A stretch of DNA of 64,000 nt from Pseudomonas koreensis (GCF_025447595.1 NZ_JAOEJU010000024.1:24707-88706), one strand, 5' to 3'; shown: positions 37,080 to 45,339, numbered from the stretch's first letter. A program made the numbers and translations. Notes: generated from the sequence alone by a model not told the origin.

Positions 37080-37156
37080 GGCTACATAGCTCAGTTGGTT
37101 AGAGCATAGCATTCATAATGCTGGGGTCCGGGGTTCAAGTCCCTGTGTAGCCACCA
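37080..37156 (+). tRNA. tRNA-Met (anticodon CAT)
   Basis: Acceptor GGCTACA/TGTAGCC with discriminator A and encoded CCA. The anticodon arm is TAGCA-TTCATAA-TGCTG with CAT, and the T arm contains GGTTCAAGTCC. The fully paired acceptor 1-72 (G-C) and the standard D arm (GCTCAGTTGGTTAGAGC) point to elongator Met rather than initiator. Confidence 0.94.
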
Positions 37157-37161
37157 AGTAC

Positions 37162-37197
37162 TAAAAACGGCTTACCGAAAGGTAGGCCGTTTTTTTA
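37162..37197 (+). terminator. terminator of tRNA-Met
   Basis: The hairpin ACGGCTTACC-GAAA-GGTAGGCCGT is followed by seven T residues and preceded by an A-run. A close relative of this hairpin (GGCTTACCGAGAGGTAAGCC) occurs twice more, at 40352 and 40959. Confidence 0.9.
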
Positions 37198-37240
37198 TGC
37201 CTCGAGAAAAGTGCCGGCCATCATCAACCGGCATTTTCTT

Positions 37241-38341
37241 TTATCCGGCCAGTGCCGCCAGCCCTTTCGCCCAGATCTGCCGGGTGCGCAAACCCACCAG
37301 CGCCCGCCAGTCTGGATCCGCCGGGTAAAACTGCTCCAGCAGATTCAATTTGATCTCGCGCCCCGTCGCATCCAGCGGATCGCCATGCAAATGCAGCCAG
37401 TGATCATCGCGAAGGTAACGATGCACGTCCGGCCCCGGATAAGTCCCGCACTCGATCACGAACGGCATCAGCTGCACATTCGGCAGCGCATTGAGCAAGG
37501 CCTGCGAAGTGTACCCGGTGGCGGTTGCCGCAACGCCGGTTTCACTCAAGGTTTCGGCACCGGTATACAACGTGTAGAGCCACGGGCCGTAAATCGACTG
37601 CGCCTTTGCCAGCGCTGGATACGGCGCCTGGGTAATCGTCAGCAACATCGGATGTCCGTACTCGCCGGCGCCGGTGTGCAGGTCGAAACACATCACGGTT
37701 TCAGCACCAGCCAGATGATTCCCGATGATTGAATGCAGCGTGCGATTCGACCAACTCGGCGCGAGTCCGCCAAAGAACAATCCGTCGGGATGACTGTGCT
37801 GACCGCCCTCGACAATCGACATGACTGCTGGCCAGCCATGCTTGGCGATTTGCGCATCGAGCAAGGCATCAGCCTTTTTTCGCTCGGGGCCGTTCAAGTC
37901 GGTGCAGGCGTAAATTTCATGCAGCGCCGAATAGGCACGGTTGTCAGGAAGCGGTCGGTTGAAATCCAGGTGATTGCGGTTGAGGTCGATGTTGTCTTCA
38001 TTGACCCGCCGCAGCCATGCCGTGCCCCACGGGTTGATCAGGTGAATCATCACCACCGCGACATCCTTCGGCAGCGACTCCGGCGTGAAATGCTTGAGCC
38101 AGTCGATCTGGCACTCCGAGCCGTAATAACCCTCAACCCCGTGAGTGCCGCTGAGCGCCACCAGACGCTGTTTGGCCGAGGGATCCCCCAGTACCGCCAC
38201 ATCGGTACTCAAAGACTCGCCAAACGGCCCATTGAGCGGATGCGCGTAAGAAGAGAGCGTTGCACCCGCCACCTTTGCGGCGGCAAGAAAGCGCTCGCGT
38301 TGTTCGCGATAGCTGGGCTGGGTCGGAAACTCGTTGTGCAT
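37241..38341 (-). CDS. DUF2817 M14-like metallopeptidase
   Basis: 366 residues. The carboxypeptidase-like zinc site is visible as LSGTHGVEGYYGSECQ (His and Glu ligands), INPWGTAWLRRVNEDNIDLNRNHLDF (Asn/Arg carboxylate-binding region of M14 enzymes) and VMCFDLHTGAGEYGHP (third His). FVIECGTYPGP would supply the catalytic Glu. No signal peptide, so cytoplasmic. DUF2817 proteins are putative peptidases with unknown substrates. It diverges from the ggt gene. Confidence 0.85.
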   Translation of the reverse strand: MHNEFPTQPSYREQRERFLAAAKVAGATLSSYAHPLNGPFGESLSTDVAVLGDPSAKQRLVALSGTHGVEGYYGSECQIDWLKHFTPESLPKDVAVVMIHLINPWGTAWLRRVNEDNIDLNRNHLDFNRPLPDNRAYSALHEIYACTDLNGPERKKADALLDAQIAKHGWPAVMSIVEGGQHSHPDGLFFGGLAPSWSNRTLHSIIGNHLAGAETVMCFDLHTGAGEYGHPMLLTITQAPYPALAKAQSIYGPWLYTLYTGAETLSETGVAATATGYTSQALLNALPNVQLMPFVIECGTYPGPDVHRYLRDDHWLHLHGDPLDATGREIKLNLLEQFYPADPDWRALVGLRTRQIWAKGLAALAG

Positions 38342-38496
38342 GGCGGCCTCTTGTTGATTGTTCTGGCTTCACGTTTGCCCATGACCCTACAGAAAATCCG
38401 CCAAGGCATGAAGGACAAAAATACCTCCGGTTTGCGTCGTACACAGTCGGCCGATACAGTCCGTCAGACTTTTATCCCACGGACGGAGAGCCCCGC

Positions 38497-40329
38497 GTGT
38501 TTCCAGCCCTGCCCCTGAACCGTTTTCGCCTGCCCGCCCTGACGCTGATCGTCAGCGCCATCGCCCTCACTGCCTGCAACGCACCGCCCTCCTCGACCCT
38601 GCCGCTGGCACCGGAAGCCGCCTCCGGCTACCGCACCGGCCTGCAAGCCAGCCACGCCGAAAAACACATGGCCGCCGCTGCCAATCCGCTGGCCGCCGAG
38701 GCCGGTCGCGAGATGTTGCGTCAGGGTGGTTCCGCCATCGATGCCGCCATCGCAATGCAAGCCATGTTGACCCTGGTCGAACCGCAATCCTCCGGGATCG
38801 GTGGTGGCGCGATGATCGTGCTGTGGGATGGCAAACAGGTGCGCACCTATGACGGTCGCGAAACCGCACCGGCCGGCGCGACCGAGAAGCTGTTTCTACA
38901 GGCCGACGGCAAACCGATGCCGTTCCCGCAGGCGCAGATCGGTGGACGCTCTGTCGGCACGCCGGGGGTGATGCGTGCGCTGGAGCTGGCGCACAAAAAG
39001 CACGGCCGCTTGCCGTGGGCGACATTGTTCGAACCGGCGATCAAACTGGCCGAGCAGGGTTTTGCGATCTCTCCGCGCCTGCATTCGCTGCTGGAATCCG
39101 ACCCGGTGATTCGCCGCTCGCCGGACATGGCCAAGTACTTTCTGAACAGCGATGGCAGCGTCAAAGCCGTCGGCACTCGCTTGCAGAACCCGGCGCTGGC
39201 CGCCGTGCTCAAGCGCATCGCCAACGAAGGTGCGGACGCACTGTACAAAGGCCCGATCGCCGAAGAGATCGTGGCCAAGGTTCAGGGCCATGCCAACCCC
39301 GGCAGCCTGTCGCTGAACGACCTCCAGCACTATCAGGCCAAGGAGCGCGCGCCACTGTGCACCGACTACAAACGCTGGCAGGTTTGCGGGATGCCACCGC
39401 CGTCATCGGGCGGGATTGCGGTGGCGCAGATTCTCGGCACCTTGGAGGCGCTGGAGACCCGCGACCCACGCCTGTCCCTGACGCCGCTCAAGCCTGTGAA
39501 GACCGATAAACCCGCCGGTATCGAACCGGCGCCGCAAGCCGTGCACCTGATCGCCGAAACCGAGCGGCTGGCCTACGCCGACCGCGCGCAATACGTGGCC
39601 GATACCGACTTCGTGCCGGTGCCGGTCAAAGGTCTGGTCGATCCGGGTTACCTGGCCAGCCGCGCCAGCCTCATCGGCGAACGCAGCATGGGCAGTGCCA
39701 AACCCGGCACACCTCCTGGCGTGCAGGTCGCCTACGCGCCGGATCGCTCGCCGCTGCGCATTTCCACCTCGCAAGTGGTGGCCGTGGATGACTTCGGTGG
39801 TGCCGTGTCGATGACCACCACCATCGAGGCAGCGTTCGGCTCGCACCTGATGGTTCAGGGCTTTTTGCTCAACAACCAGATGACCGATTTCTCGTTCATC
39901 CCCGAAGAGAACGGCCAGAAAGTCGCCAACCGCGTAGAGCCCGGCAAACGCCCGCGCTCATCGATGGCACCGACGCTGATCTTTGACCGCAACAGCGGCG
40001 ACTTCGTCGCCACCGTCGGCTCTCCGGGTGGCTCGCAGATCATCGAATACGTGGCCAAAACCACCGTCGGCCTGCTCGACTGGAACCTCGACCCGCAAAG
40101 CGCCATCAGCCTGCCCAACTTCGGCAGCCGTAACGGCCCGACAGAGCTGGAACAGGGCCAGTTCAGCCCGACGCTGATCCAGGCTCTGAAAGACAAAGGC
40201 CACACGGTGAATGAAATCGACATGACCAGCGGTACCCAGGCCATCGTGCGGGTCAAGGATGCTCAAGGGAAGGCAACGCTGGCAGGTGGGGCAGATCCTC
40301 GGCGTGAAGGGGTAGCGCTGGGGGATTGA
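38497..40329 (+). CDS. ggt: gamma-glutamyltransferase lipoprotein
   Basis: 610 residues from a GTG (VFPALPLNRFRLPALTLIVSAIALTACNAPPS) with GGAGAG upstream. The lipobox LTAC suggests lipidation at the Cys, unusual compared with the plain signal peptide of E. coli GGT. The large-subunit motifs (AANPLAAEAGREMLRQGGSAIDAAIA, EPQSSGIGGGAM, YDGRETAP) precede the autocleavage site, predicted before Thr424 in RISTSQVVAVDD. The small-subunit motifs GKRPRSSMAPTL and GSPGGSQII follow. It cleaves gamma-glutamyl bonds of glutathione in the periplasm. Confidence 0.92.
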   Translation: MFPALPLNRFRLPALTLIVSAIALTACNAPPSSTLPLAPEAASGYRTGLQASHAEKHMAAAANPLAAEAGREMLRQGGSAIDAAIAMQAMLTLVEPQSSGIGGGAMIVLWDGKQVRTYDGRETAPAGATEKLFLQADGKPMPFPQAQIGGRSVGTPGVMRALELAHKKHGRLPWATLFEPAIKLAEQGFAISPRLHSLLESDPVIRRSPDMAKYFLNSDGSVKAVGTRLQNPALAAVLKRIANEGADALYKGPIAEEIVAKVQGHANPGSLSLNDLQHYQAKERAPLCTDYKRWQVCGMPPPSSGGIAVAQILGTLEALETRDPRLSLTPLKPVKTDKPAGIEPAPQAVHLIAETERLAYADRAQYVADTDFVPVPVKGLVDPGYLASRASLIGERSMGSAKPGTPPGVQVAYAPDRSPLRISTSQVVAVDDFGGAVSMTTTIEAAFGSHLMVQGFLLNNQMTDFSFIPEENGQKVANRVEPGKRPRSSMAPTLIFDRNSGDFVATVGSPGGSQIIEYVAKTTVGLLDWNLDPQSAISLPNFGSRNGPTELEQGQFSPTLIQALKDKGHTVNEIDMTSGTQAIVRVKDAQGKATLAGGADPRREGVALGD

Positions 40330-40339
40330 ATCAGCACTG

Positions 40340-40399
40340 CCAACTGAAAAAGGCTTACCGAGAGGTAAGCCTTTTTTGTATGTGCATGAATCCAATTCG
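40340..40399. repeat. 60-bp direct repeat, copy 1 (contains ggt terminator)
   Basis: Copy 1 of a 60-base sequence repeated 607 bases downstream at 40947-41006. The two differ at one position (G at 40384, C at 40991). It begins CCAACTG and ends CCAATTCG and contains the hairpin AAGGCTTACC-GAGA-GGTAAGCCTT plus T-run, the ggt terminator. The interval between the copies holds the HigB remnant and higA. Confidence 0.93.
40352..40378 (+). terminator. rho-independent terminator of ggt
   Basis: GGCTTACC-GAGA-GGTAAGCC with a six-T tail; it lies inside the direct repeat. Confidence 0.88.
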
Positions 40400-40462
40400 G
40401 CTAAATCACGCTGCCTTTTCCTACACCGGAAAAATGCTGTCCGGGATAGAGTGCTGCAGAGT

Positions 40463-40513
40463 TCTCACAAACAGTACGACGCAATCGACGCTGATACCGT
40501 CGAAATGGAGTAA
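40463..40513 (+). pseudogene. HigB toxin remnant (last 16 codons)
   Basis: In the frame ending TAA at 40511-40513, the codons just before higA read SHKQYDAIDADTVEME. This is the C-terminal THxQYDAID-type end of RelE/HigB mRNA interferases that normally precede this type of higA by a few bases. Upstream of Ser the same frame (VRDRVLQS) has no HigB similarity and no start or ribosome site that would give a toxin. The rest of the toxin gene, including its catalytic part, is missing. Confidence 0.72.
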
Positions 40514-40516
40514 CCC

Positions 40517-40888
40517 ATGAACATACGTCCGATTCATACCGAAGAAGACTACCGTGCGGCGCTCAAAGACGTGTCCGCTCTTTTCGAGAATGAGCCAGAG
40601 CCCGGTACGCCTGAAGGTGATTACTTCGACATCATGATCACCCTTATCGAGGCCTATGAGGCCAGACACTTCCCACTCGACCTGCCCAACCCGATTGATG
40701 CCATAAGGTTTCGGATGGAGCAGTCCGGGCTGTCAGCAGCCGATCTCGCTCCTGCAATTGGCCGGACAAACCGCGTTTATGAGGTTCTGAATGGCAAACG
40801 CGCGCTGACGCTTCCCATGATCTGGAAGCTTCACGAGTTGTTCGGTATTCCGGCAGAAAGTCTGATCAAACCCATTAAATCGGTCTGA
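40517..40888 (+). CDS. higA: HigA-type antitoxin, orphan
   Basis: 123 residues from MNIRPIHTEEDYRAALKDVSALFENEPEPGTPEGDYFD. The E. coli-type HigA N-terminal region is followed by the XRE helix-turn-helix at about 64-118 (IRFRMEQSGLSAADLAPAIGRTNRVYEVLNGKRALTLPMIWKLHELFGIPAESL). Such antitoxins neutralise HigB and repress the higBA operon. Here the toxin gene is reduced to its last codons, so higA is an orphan. It may persist as a DNA-binding regulator or as protection against other HigB toxins. It ends 58 bases before direct-repeat copy 2. Confidence 0.88.
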   Translation: MNIRPIHTEEDYRAALKDVSALFENEPEPGTPEGDYFDIMITLIEAYEARHFPLDLPNPIDAIRFRMEQSGLSAADLAPAIGRTNRVYEVLNGKRALTLPMIWKLHELFGIPAESLIKPIKSV

Positions 40889-40946
40889 TAAAAAACAGCC
40901 GTGCAGGCACCTCAACATGTATTGCCTACCCTGAATTCCCCACCCA

Positions 40947-41006
40947 CCAACTGAAAAAGGCTTACCGAGAGGTAAGCCTTTTTTGTATGTCCATGAATCC
41001 AATTCG
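40947..41006. repeat. 60-bp direct repeat, copy 2
   Basis: Second copy of the 40340-40399 sequence (59 of 60 identical), again with the terminator hairpin (40959-40985), now placed downstream of higA. After it, the sequence differs from that after copy 1. Confidence 0.93.
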
Positions 41007-41022
41007 CCAGCAACCGAAACCC

Positions 41023-41244
41023 TCAGGCGTCACCCTCCTCCCCCGCCACGCGAACCAGCAGATCCCCGGGCTGACAGTTGAGGTACTCGCAGATGGCATC
41101 CAGTGTCGCCAGTCGCAGCCCTTTGACCTTGCCCTGTTTGAGCAACGACAGGTTGGCCTCGGTAATGCCGATGGCGGCTGCCAGGTCTTTGGATTTGACC
41201 TTGCGCAGCGCGAGCATCACATCCAGTTGAATCACGATAGGCAT
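41023..41244 (-). CDS. XRE-family regulator (YozG-like)
   Basis: 73 residues from MPIVIQLDVMLALRKVKSKDLAAAIGITEANLSLLKQGKVKGLRLATLDAICEYLNCQPGDLLV, one complete Cro/CI helix-turn-helix with almost nothing else. A longer in-frame start overlaps the upstream DUF2975 gene and was not used. Small XRE proteins of this type are regularly encoded with DUF2975 membrane proteins, as here (seven bases after the DUF2975 stop). It probably autoregulates the pair. Confidence 0.88.
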   Translation of the reverse strand: MPIVIQLDVMLALRKVKSKDLAAAIGITEANLSLLKQGKVKGLRLATLDAICEYLNCQPGDLLVRVAGEEGDA

Positions 41245-41251
41245 GACGACC

Positions 41252-41812
41252 TCAAATAAATGTACGGTTTTCGCGCTCCACTTCACTGGCCTGCGCCAGA
41301 ATCCGCGCGATGATCGAGATACATGCCGCCAGGAACAACGCAACGAAGGCGGCAGCCGTGATGCTCAAGGTTAACAGCCGCTCACCGACCGGCGCGTTCT
41401 GGGTGACCCACAGGCTGAGCATCGGCTCACAGAGGAAATCCAGCAGCACCCAGATCGCCACGGCTCGCCCGACCTTGCCCAGATGCTCCGCCGTTTCCCG
41501 GGCGAAATACTCACCCCGCGCGTAACTCTGAAACAACCGGCGCAAATGGTTCAGGCCCGACGCCAGCGCCAGCAGGGGAATGCTCGACAGCACGATCCCG
41601 CCCAGCTTCTGCCACCACGGAAACAGTGTGGCGGTGTCGGCCATGTGTGACAGCTGGCGCTCGGTCAGCGCAAACCCCAGCCCCCAGCCTTCCTTTTCCG
41701 CCAACGGTGGGTAAGCCCATATGACAGCATTGAGCAGCAGCATTACGACGATCAGGATCAACGTCACCGTCGCCATGCGCCGACTGAATTGCACGAGCCC
41801 GTGGGTGGTCAT
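41252..41812 (-). CDS. DUF2975 membrane protein
   Basis: 186 residues with four hydrophobic segments: MATVTLILIVVMLLLNAVIWAY, LGGIVLSSIPLLALASGL, VGRAVAIWVLLDFLCEPMLSLWV and LSITAAAFVALFLAACISIIARIL. The cytoplasmic loop LRRLFQSYARGEYFARETAEHLGKVG is the family hallmark. Function unknown; it is coupled to the XRE regulator just downstream. Upstream lie an inverted repeat and an AT-rich promoter region. Confidence 0.85.
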   Translation of the reverse strand: MTTHGLVQFSRRMATVTLILIVVMLLLNAVIWAYPPLAEKEGWGLGFALTERQLSHMADTATLFPWWQKLGGIVLSSIPLLALASGLNHLRRLFQSYARGEYFARETAEHLGKVGRAVAIWVLLDFLCEPMLSLWVTQNAPVGERLLTLSITAAAFVALFLAACISIIARILAQASEVERENRTFI

Positions 41813-41820
41813 GGGAAAGC

Positions 41821-41901
41821 CTCACAAGAATGAATGTGAGCGCCACCCTAACGATTAAAATTATCGAATAACAATAATTAATTGCTGCAAAACATTAATA
41901 A
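41821..41901 (-). promoter_or_regulatory. promoter/operator region of the DUF2975-XRE pair
   Basis: Immediately upstream of the DUF2975 start stands a perfect inverted repeat, CTCACA-N8-TGTGAG (41821-41840). Then comes an AT-rich run (41853-41901) with TTATCGAATAACAATAATTA-like symmetry, well below the base composition of the surroundings. This is where the XRE regulator would be expected to bind. Confidence 0.45.
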
Positions 41902-41904
41902 CCG

Positions 41905-42504
41905 TCAGGCGTCCAGGCTTTTACCGACCACCGGATCACCGATCTTCAGAAAGTTGCCACCGGCCACGTGATGCAGCGTGCGCAGCTCATCGTGCCCTTC
42001 AAAATGCCAGCGCCCATCGCTGAACACCCGCGAGTCAGCCTGCGCCGCGATCACTTCGGCCAGGAACAGATCGTACTGTTCGTGATTGCGCGGCTCCGGC
42101 AGCAACCGGCATTCGAGCCAGGCCACGCAACCGTCCAGCATCGGTGACTCGACCTGCTCGCCAGCGAAGCTTTGCAAGCCGTAGGCCTGGAACTTGTCCT
42201 GACCTTGATCGCGATTGATTTCCAGGCCTGAAGTCGAGCCGACGGTCTGCACGATGTCGGCCTGATTCACACAGGGAACGTTGAGAACAAAAGTGCCCGA
42301 GGCCTCGAGCAAGTGTCGGGTCCAGGTGGATTTATCGAGAACCACTGCGACTTTCGGCGGTTCGAAATCCAGCGGCATGGCCCACGCCGCGGCCATGATG
42401 TTGCGCTGTCCGTCATGGGCGGCGCTGACCAGCACGGTCGGCCCGTGATTGAGCAGGCGGTAGGCTTTGTTCAGGGGAACCGGGCGACGGAAGGACTCGC
42501 TCAT
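41905..42504 (-). CDS. flavin reductase family protein
   Basis: 199 residues from MSESFRRPVPLNKAYRLLNHGPTVLVSAAHDGQRNIMAAAWAMPLDFEPPKVAVVLDKSTWT, the split-barrel FMN-binding flavin-reductase-like fold. Later blocks are SGTFVLNVPCVNQADIV and LDGCVAWLECRLLPE. The family covers FMN-dependent reductases and flavoredoxin-like proteins; partner oxygenase or substrate is unknown. A longer start at 42573 gives an extension without family similarity. Confidence 0.88.
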   Translation of the reverse strand: MSESFRRPVPLNKAYRLLNHGPTVLVSAAHDGQRNIMAAAWAMPLDFEPPKVAVVLDKSTWTRHLLEASGTFVLNVPCVNQADIVQTVGSTSGLEINRDQGQDKFQAYGLQSFAGEQVESPMLDGCVAWLECRLLPEPRNHEQYDLFLAEVIAAQADSRVFSDGRWHFEGHDELRTLHHVAGGNFLKIGDPVVGKSLDA

Positions 42505-42591
42505 GGGATCTGCTCCGGGAAAAAGAGCCGATTGTAGCGGGATAAAAACAACGAAGGGATGGCCGTCGACCATCCCTTCGCCTGGCAGGCA

Positions 42592-43908
42592 TCAGTTGGA
42601 TAACTGGTTGGCGAACTGGCCGACTGCATCCACCACTTTCTGCGCGCCGTCCTGGATCTCGACGATCACCGTACCGGCCTCCGCCGCCAGCGCCAGCCCT
42701 TGTTCGGCCTGTTGCTTGCCGTCGGTCATCAGGGCCACGGCATTGCGTGCCATGTCCTGGTTCTGGCGCACCACACCGACGATTTCTTCGGTCGCCTGAC
42801 TGGTGCGCGAAGCCAGTTGCCGCACTTCGTCGGCCACCACCGCGAACCCCCGACCTTGCTCACCGGCGCGAGCGGCTTCGATGGCCGCGTTGAGCGCCAG
42901 CAGGTTGGTCTGTTCTGCAATACCGCTGATGGTCTTGACGATGGTGCCGATCACCTGGGATTGCTCGTTCAGCGCCTCGATGCCTTCGCCGGCAGTCTGC
43001 ATGTGCTTCGATAGATCGCGCATCACGTTGACCGCTTCAGTCACCACACGGGTGCCACGCTGGGCGGTGCTGTCGGTTTGCAGGGACGTGCTATAGGCGA
43101 TATTGGCGGCGTCGGCGACGGCCTGTTCCTGATTGACCTGATCGGTAATCACCGTGGCGAACTTCACCACTTTGTAGAGCTTTTCGTTGGCGTCGAGCAC
43201 CGGGTTATAGGACGCCTCCAGCCAGACGGTCCGACCATGGCTGTCGACCCGCTTGAAACGGCCGGCGACGAATTCGCCGTTGTTCAGGCGGCGCCAGAAG
43301 TTCTGGTACTCGGCGCTGTTGTACTCCTCCGGCTCGCAGAACTGGCGGTGATGTTTGCCCTTGATCTGCGCCAGGCTGTAACCCATGCCCTGGAGGAACC
43401 GTTCGTTGGCGCTCAGCACGTTACCGCTGAGGTCGAACTCGATCACGGCGGTCGAACGCACCAGCGCACCGATCAGGTTTTCGTGCTCGCGGGAGGCCTC
43501 GATAGTGCGGGTCAGGTCGCTGGAATAGATCGAGAAATGCTTGATTCGCCCGTCTGAAGACCGTACCGGCTGCACGATCGAACGCAACCACGCCTCCTCG
43601 CCATTACCTCGGGAAAGACGCACGGCACCCGCGAAATGCTCGCCACGGGTCAGGGCTGCCTTGAAGCGGTGATGAAACTCGTCGGACTTCACATGGGCCG
43701 GCACGATGTCTTCGATGGCTCGCCCGATCAGGTCGTGGCTCTTGTAGAGCATTTCACTGAGAAAGTTCTGGTTGACCGACTGAATGCGTCCGTCGGGCTC
43801 GAGATTGAGCACCATCATCTCGCTTTCCAGACTCTCCTTCACTTGCAGAAGGCTGGAGAGTTCTTCACGAAGAGCCGCCAGCTCTTGCTTCAGGCGTTTG
43901 TTGAACAT
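42592..43908 (-). CDS. bdlA: soluble PAS-PAS chemotaxis transducer, BdlA-like
   Basis: 438 residues without a transmembrane segment. PAS 1 is at about 25-130 (LNLEPDGRIQSVNQNFLSEMLYKSHDLIGR), PAS 2 at about 147-250 (VIEFDLSGNVLSANERFLQGMGYSLAQIKGKHHRQFCEPEEY), and the MCP signalling domain at about 265-438 with AEQTNLLALNAAIEAARAGEQGRG. This domain order and length match BdlA of P. aeruginosa, a cytoplasmic sensor that triggers biofilm dispersion. It could equally be an Aer-type energy sensor without membrane anchor. It is monocistronic. Confidence 0.85.
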   Translation of the reverse strand: MFNKRLKQELAALREELSSLLQVKESLESEMMVLNLEPDGRIQSVNQNFLSEMLYKSHDLIGRAIEDIVPAHVKSDEFHHRFKAALTRGEHFAGAVRLSRGNGEEAWLRSIVQPVRSSDGRIKHFSIYSSDLTRTIEASREHENLIGALVRSTAVIEFDLSGNVLSANERFLQGMGYSLAQIKGKHHRQFCEPEEYNSAEYQNFWRRLNNGEFVAGRFKRVDSHGRTVWLEASYNPVLDANEKLYKVVKFATVITDQVNQEQAVADAANIAYSTSLQTDSTAQRGTRVVTEAVNVMRDLSKHMQTAGEGIEALNEQSQVIGTIVKTISGIAEQTNLLALNAAIEAARAGEQGRGFAVVADEVRQLASRTSQATEEIVGVVRQNQDMARNAVALMTDGKQQAEQGLALAAEAGTVIVEIQDGAQKVVDAVGQFANQLSN

Positions 43909-44025
43909 GGGAAAGCACCGATGGACTGGATGGATAGCGGGTATGCAGCCTAACCATCGGCCTTGGAAATCTTTTCTGAAGAGCGCTTGAGGCTTGTCCT
44001 ACAAAAATAGTTACGCCTCGACTAC

Positions 44026-45339
44026 TCAGGCGGTGCCGGCCACCGGACACTGTTCCGCGCGCGGCATGCGCGAGCCGAAATACGCCGCACTGACGACGCC
44101 CACCACGCCCATCACCGCGCAGAACATCACGCAGATCCACGGACTCCACGGCATCAGACCGATCAGCAGCAACGGTGTGACACTGGCCCAGGCGGCGTAG
44201 GCAATGTTGTAGGTGAAGGAGATCCCGGAAACGCGGATCCGCGCCGGGAACAGGCTGACCATCACCGACGGCACCGCACCGACCACGCCACAGCACAACC
44301 CTGCGACGGCATAGGCCAGACCGACCCAATCCCCGCCGCTGATCAGGCAGGTGTAAAGCAGGCCGATCCCCAGCGGCAGCAGCAGGCTGTAAAGCATGAC
44401 CGTGCGCCAGGCGCCTGTGCGATCGACCAGCCGGCCGGCGATCACACAGCCGATGTTGAGGAAAACAATGCCCAGCGCACTGAGCGCAAAGGTATGGCCG
44501 GCAGTCATGCCGAAGGTCTTCTGCATCATGGTCGGGGTGATGACCACGAACACCACCACTGCCGAGGTCAGTACGCAGGTCAGGAGCATCGCCGGCAACA
44601 TGGCCAGACGATGATCGCGCAGCACGGTGCGCAGCGGCAGTTCGACGCGCGCTTCGCGCTGCGCTTCCATGGCCATGAACACCGGGGTTTCGCTCAGCCA
44701 GCGGCGCAACCAGACGCCGATCACGCCGAACACACCGCCGAGCAGGAACGGATAGCGCCACGCGTAATCAAGCACTTCGGCCGGGGTGAACACTTGCGCC
44801 AGAAAAGTCGCGGTCAATGCACCGATCAGATAACCGAACGTCAGCCCGGCCTGCAGAAAGCCCAACGCGTAACCGCGATGCCCGGTCGGCGCGTGCTCGG
44901 CCACGAACACCCAGGCGCTCGGCACTTCGCCGCCCACCGCCGCGCCTTGCAGGATGCGCAGCGCCAGCAGCAGCAACGGTGCGAAATAGCCGATCTGCGC
45001 GTAGGTCGGCATGATCCCGATCAGCAGACACGGCAGCGCCATCATCAGGATGCTCAGACTGAAGACCTTCTTGCGCCCCAACCGGTCGGCGAAATGCGCC
45101 ATCAGGATTCCGCCCAGCGGGCGCGCCAGATAGCCGGTGACGAAGATCCCGAAACTTTGCAGCAGGCGCAGCCACTCGGGCATTTCCGGCGGGAAGAACA
45201 GCTGGCTGAGGGTCAGGGCGAAGAACACGAAAATGATGAAATCGTAGATCTCCAGCGCCCCGCCCAGGGCCGCGAGGCCGAGGGTCTTGTAGTCGGAACG
45301 GCTGAACGGCGCCGGTCGGGCATTGGAATGGGCAGTCAT
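44026..45339 (-). CDS. MFS transporter, metabolite:H+ symporter type
   Basis: 437 residues from MTAHSNARPAPFSRSDYKTLGLAALGGALEIYDFIIFVFFALTL; the in-frame ATG at 45378 would place the start beyond the likely operator. Features typical of the MHS subfamily (KgtP, ProP, ShiA) are EIYDFIIF in helix 1, GYLARPLGGILMAHFADRLGRKKVF, RILQGAAVGGEVPSAWVFVAEHAP and GFLQAGLTFGYLIG. Substrate, probably a small organic acid or osmolyte, cannot be inferred. It diverges from the AtoE-type permease. Confidence 0.88.
   Translation of the reverse strand: MTAHSNARPAPFSRSDYKTLGLAALGGALEIYDFIIFVFFALTLSQLFFPPEMPEWLRLLQSFGIFVTGYLARPLGGILMAHFADRLGRKKVFSLSILMMALPCLLIGIMPTYAQIGYFAPLLLLALRILQGAAVGGEVPSAWVFVAEHAPTGHRGYALGFLQAGLTFGYLIGALTATFLAQVFTPAEVLDYAWRYPFLLGGVFGVIGVWLRRWLSETPVFMAMEAQREARVELPLRTVLRDHRLAMLPAMLLTCVLTSAVVVFVVITPTMMQKTFGMTAGHTFALSALGIVFLNIGCVIAGRLVDRTGAWRTVMLYSLLLPLGIGLLYTCLISGGDWVGLAYAVAGLCCGVVGAVPSVMVSLFPARIRVSGISFTYNIAYAAWASVTPLLLIGLMPWSPWICVMFCAVMGVVGVVSAAYFGSRMPRAEQCPVAGTA

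Noticed and set aside
40326..40520. A 64-codon frame between ggt and higA as a complete toxin gene
   Set aside because: Its frame is out of register with the HigB-like tail, its start is inside the terminator repeat, and it has no RelE/HigB similarity.
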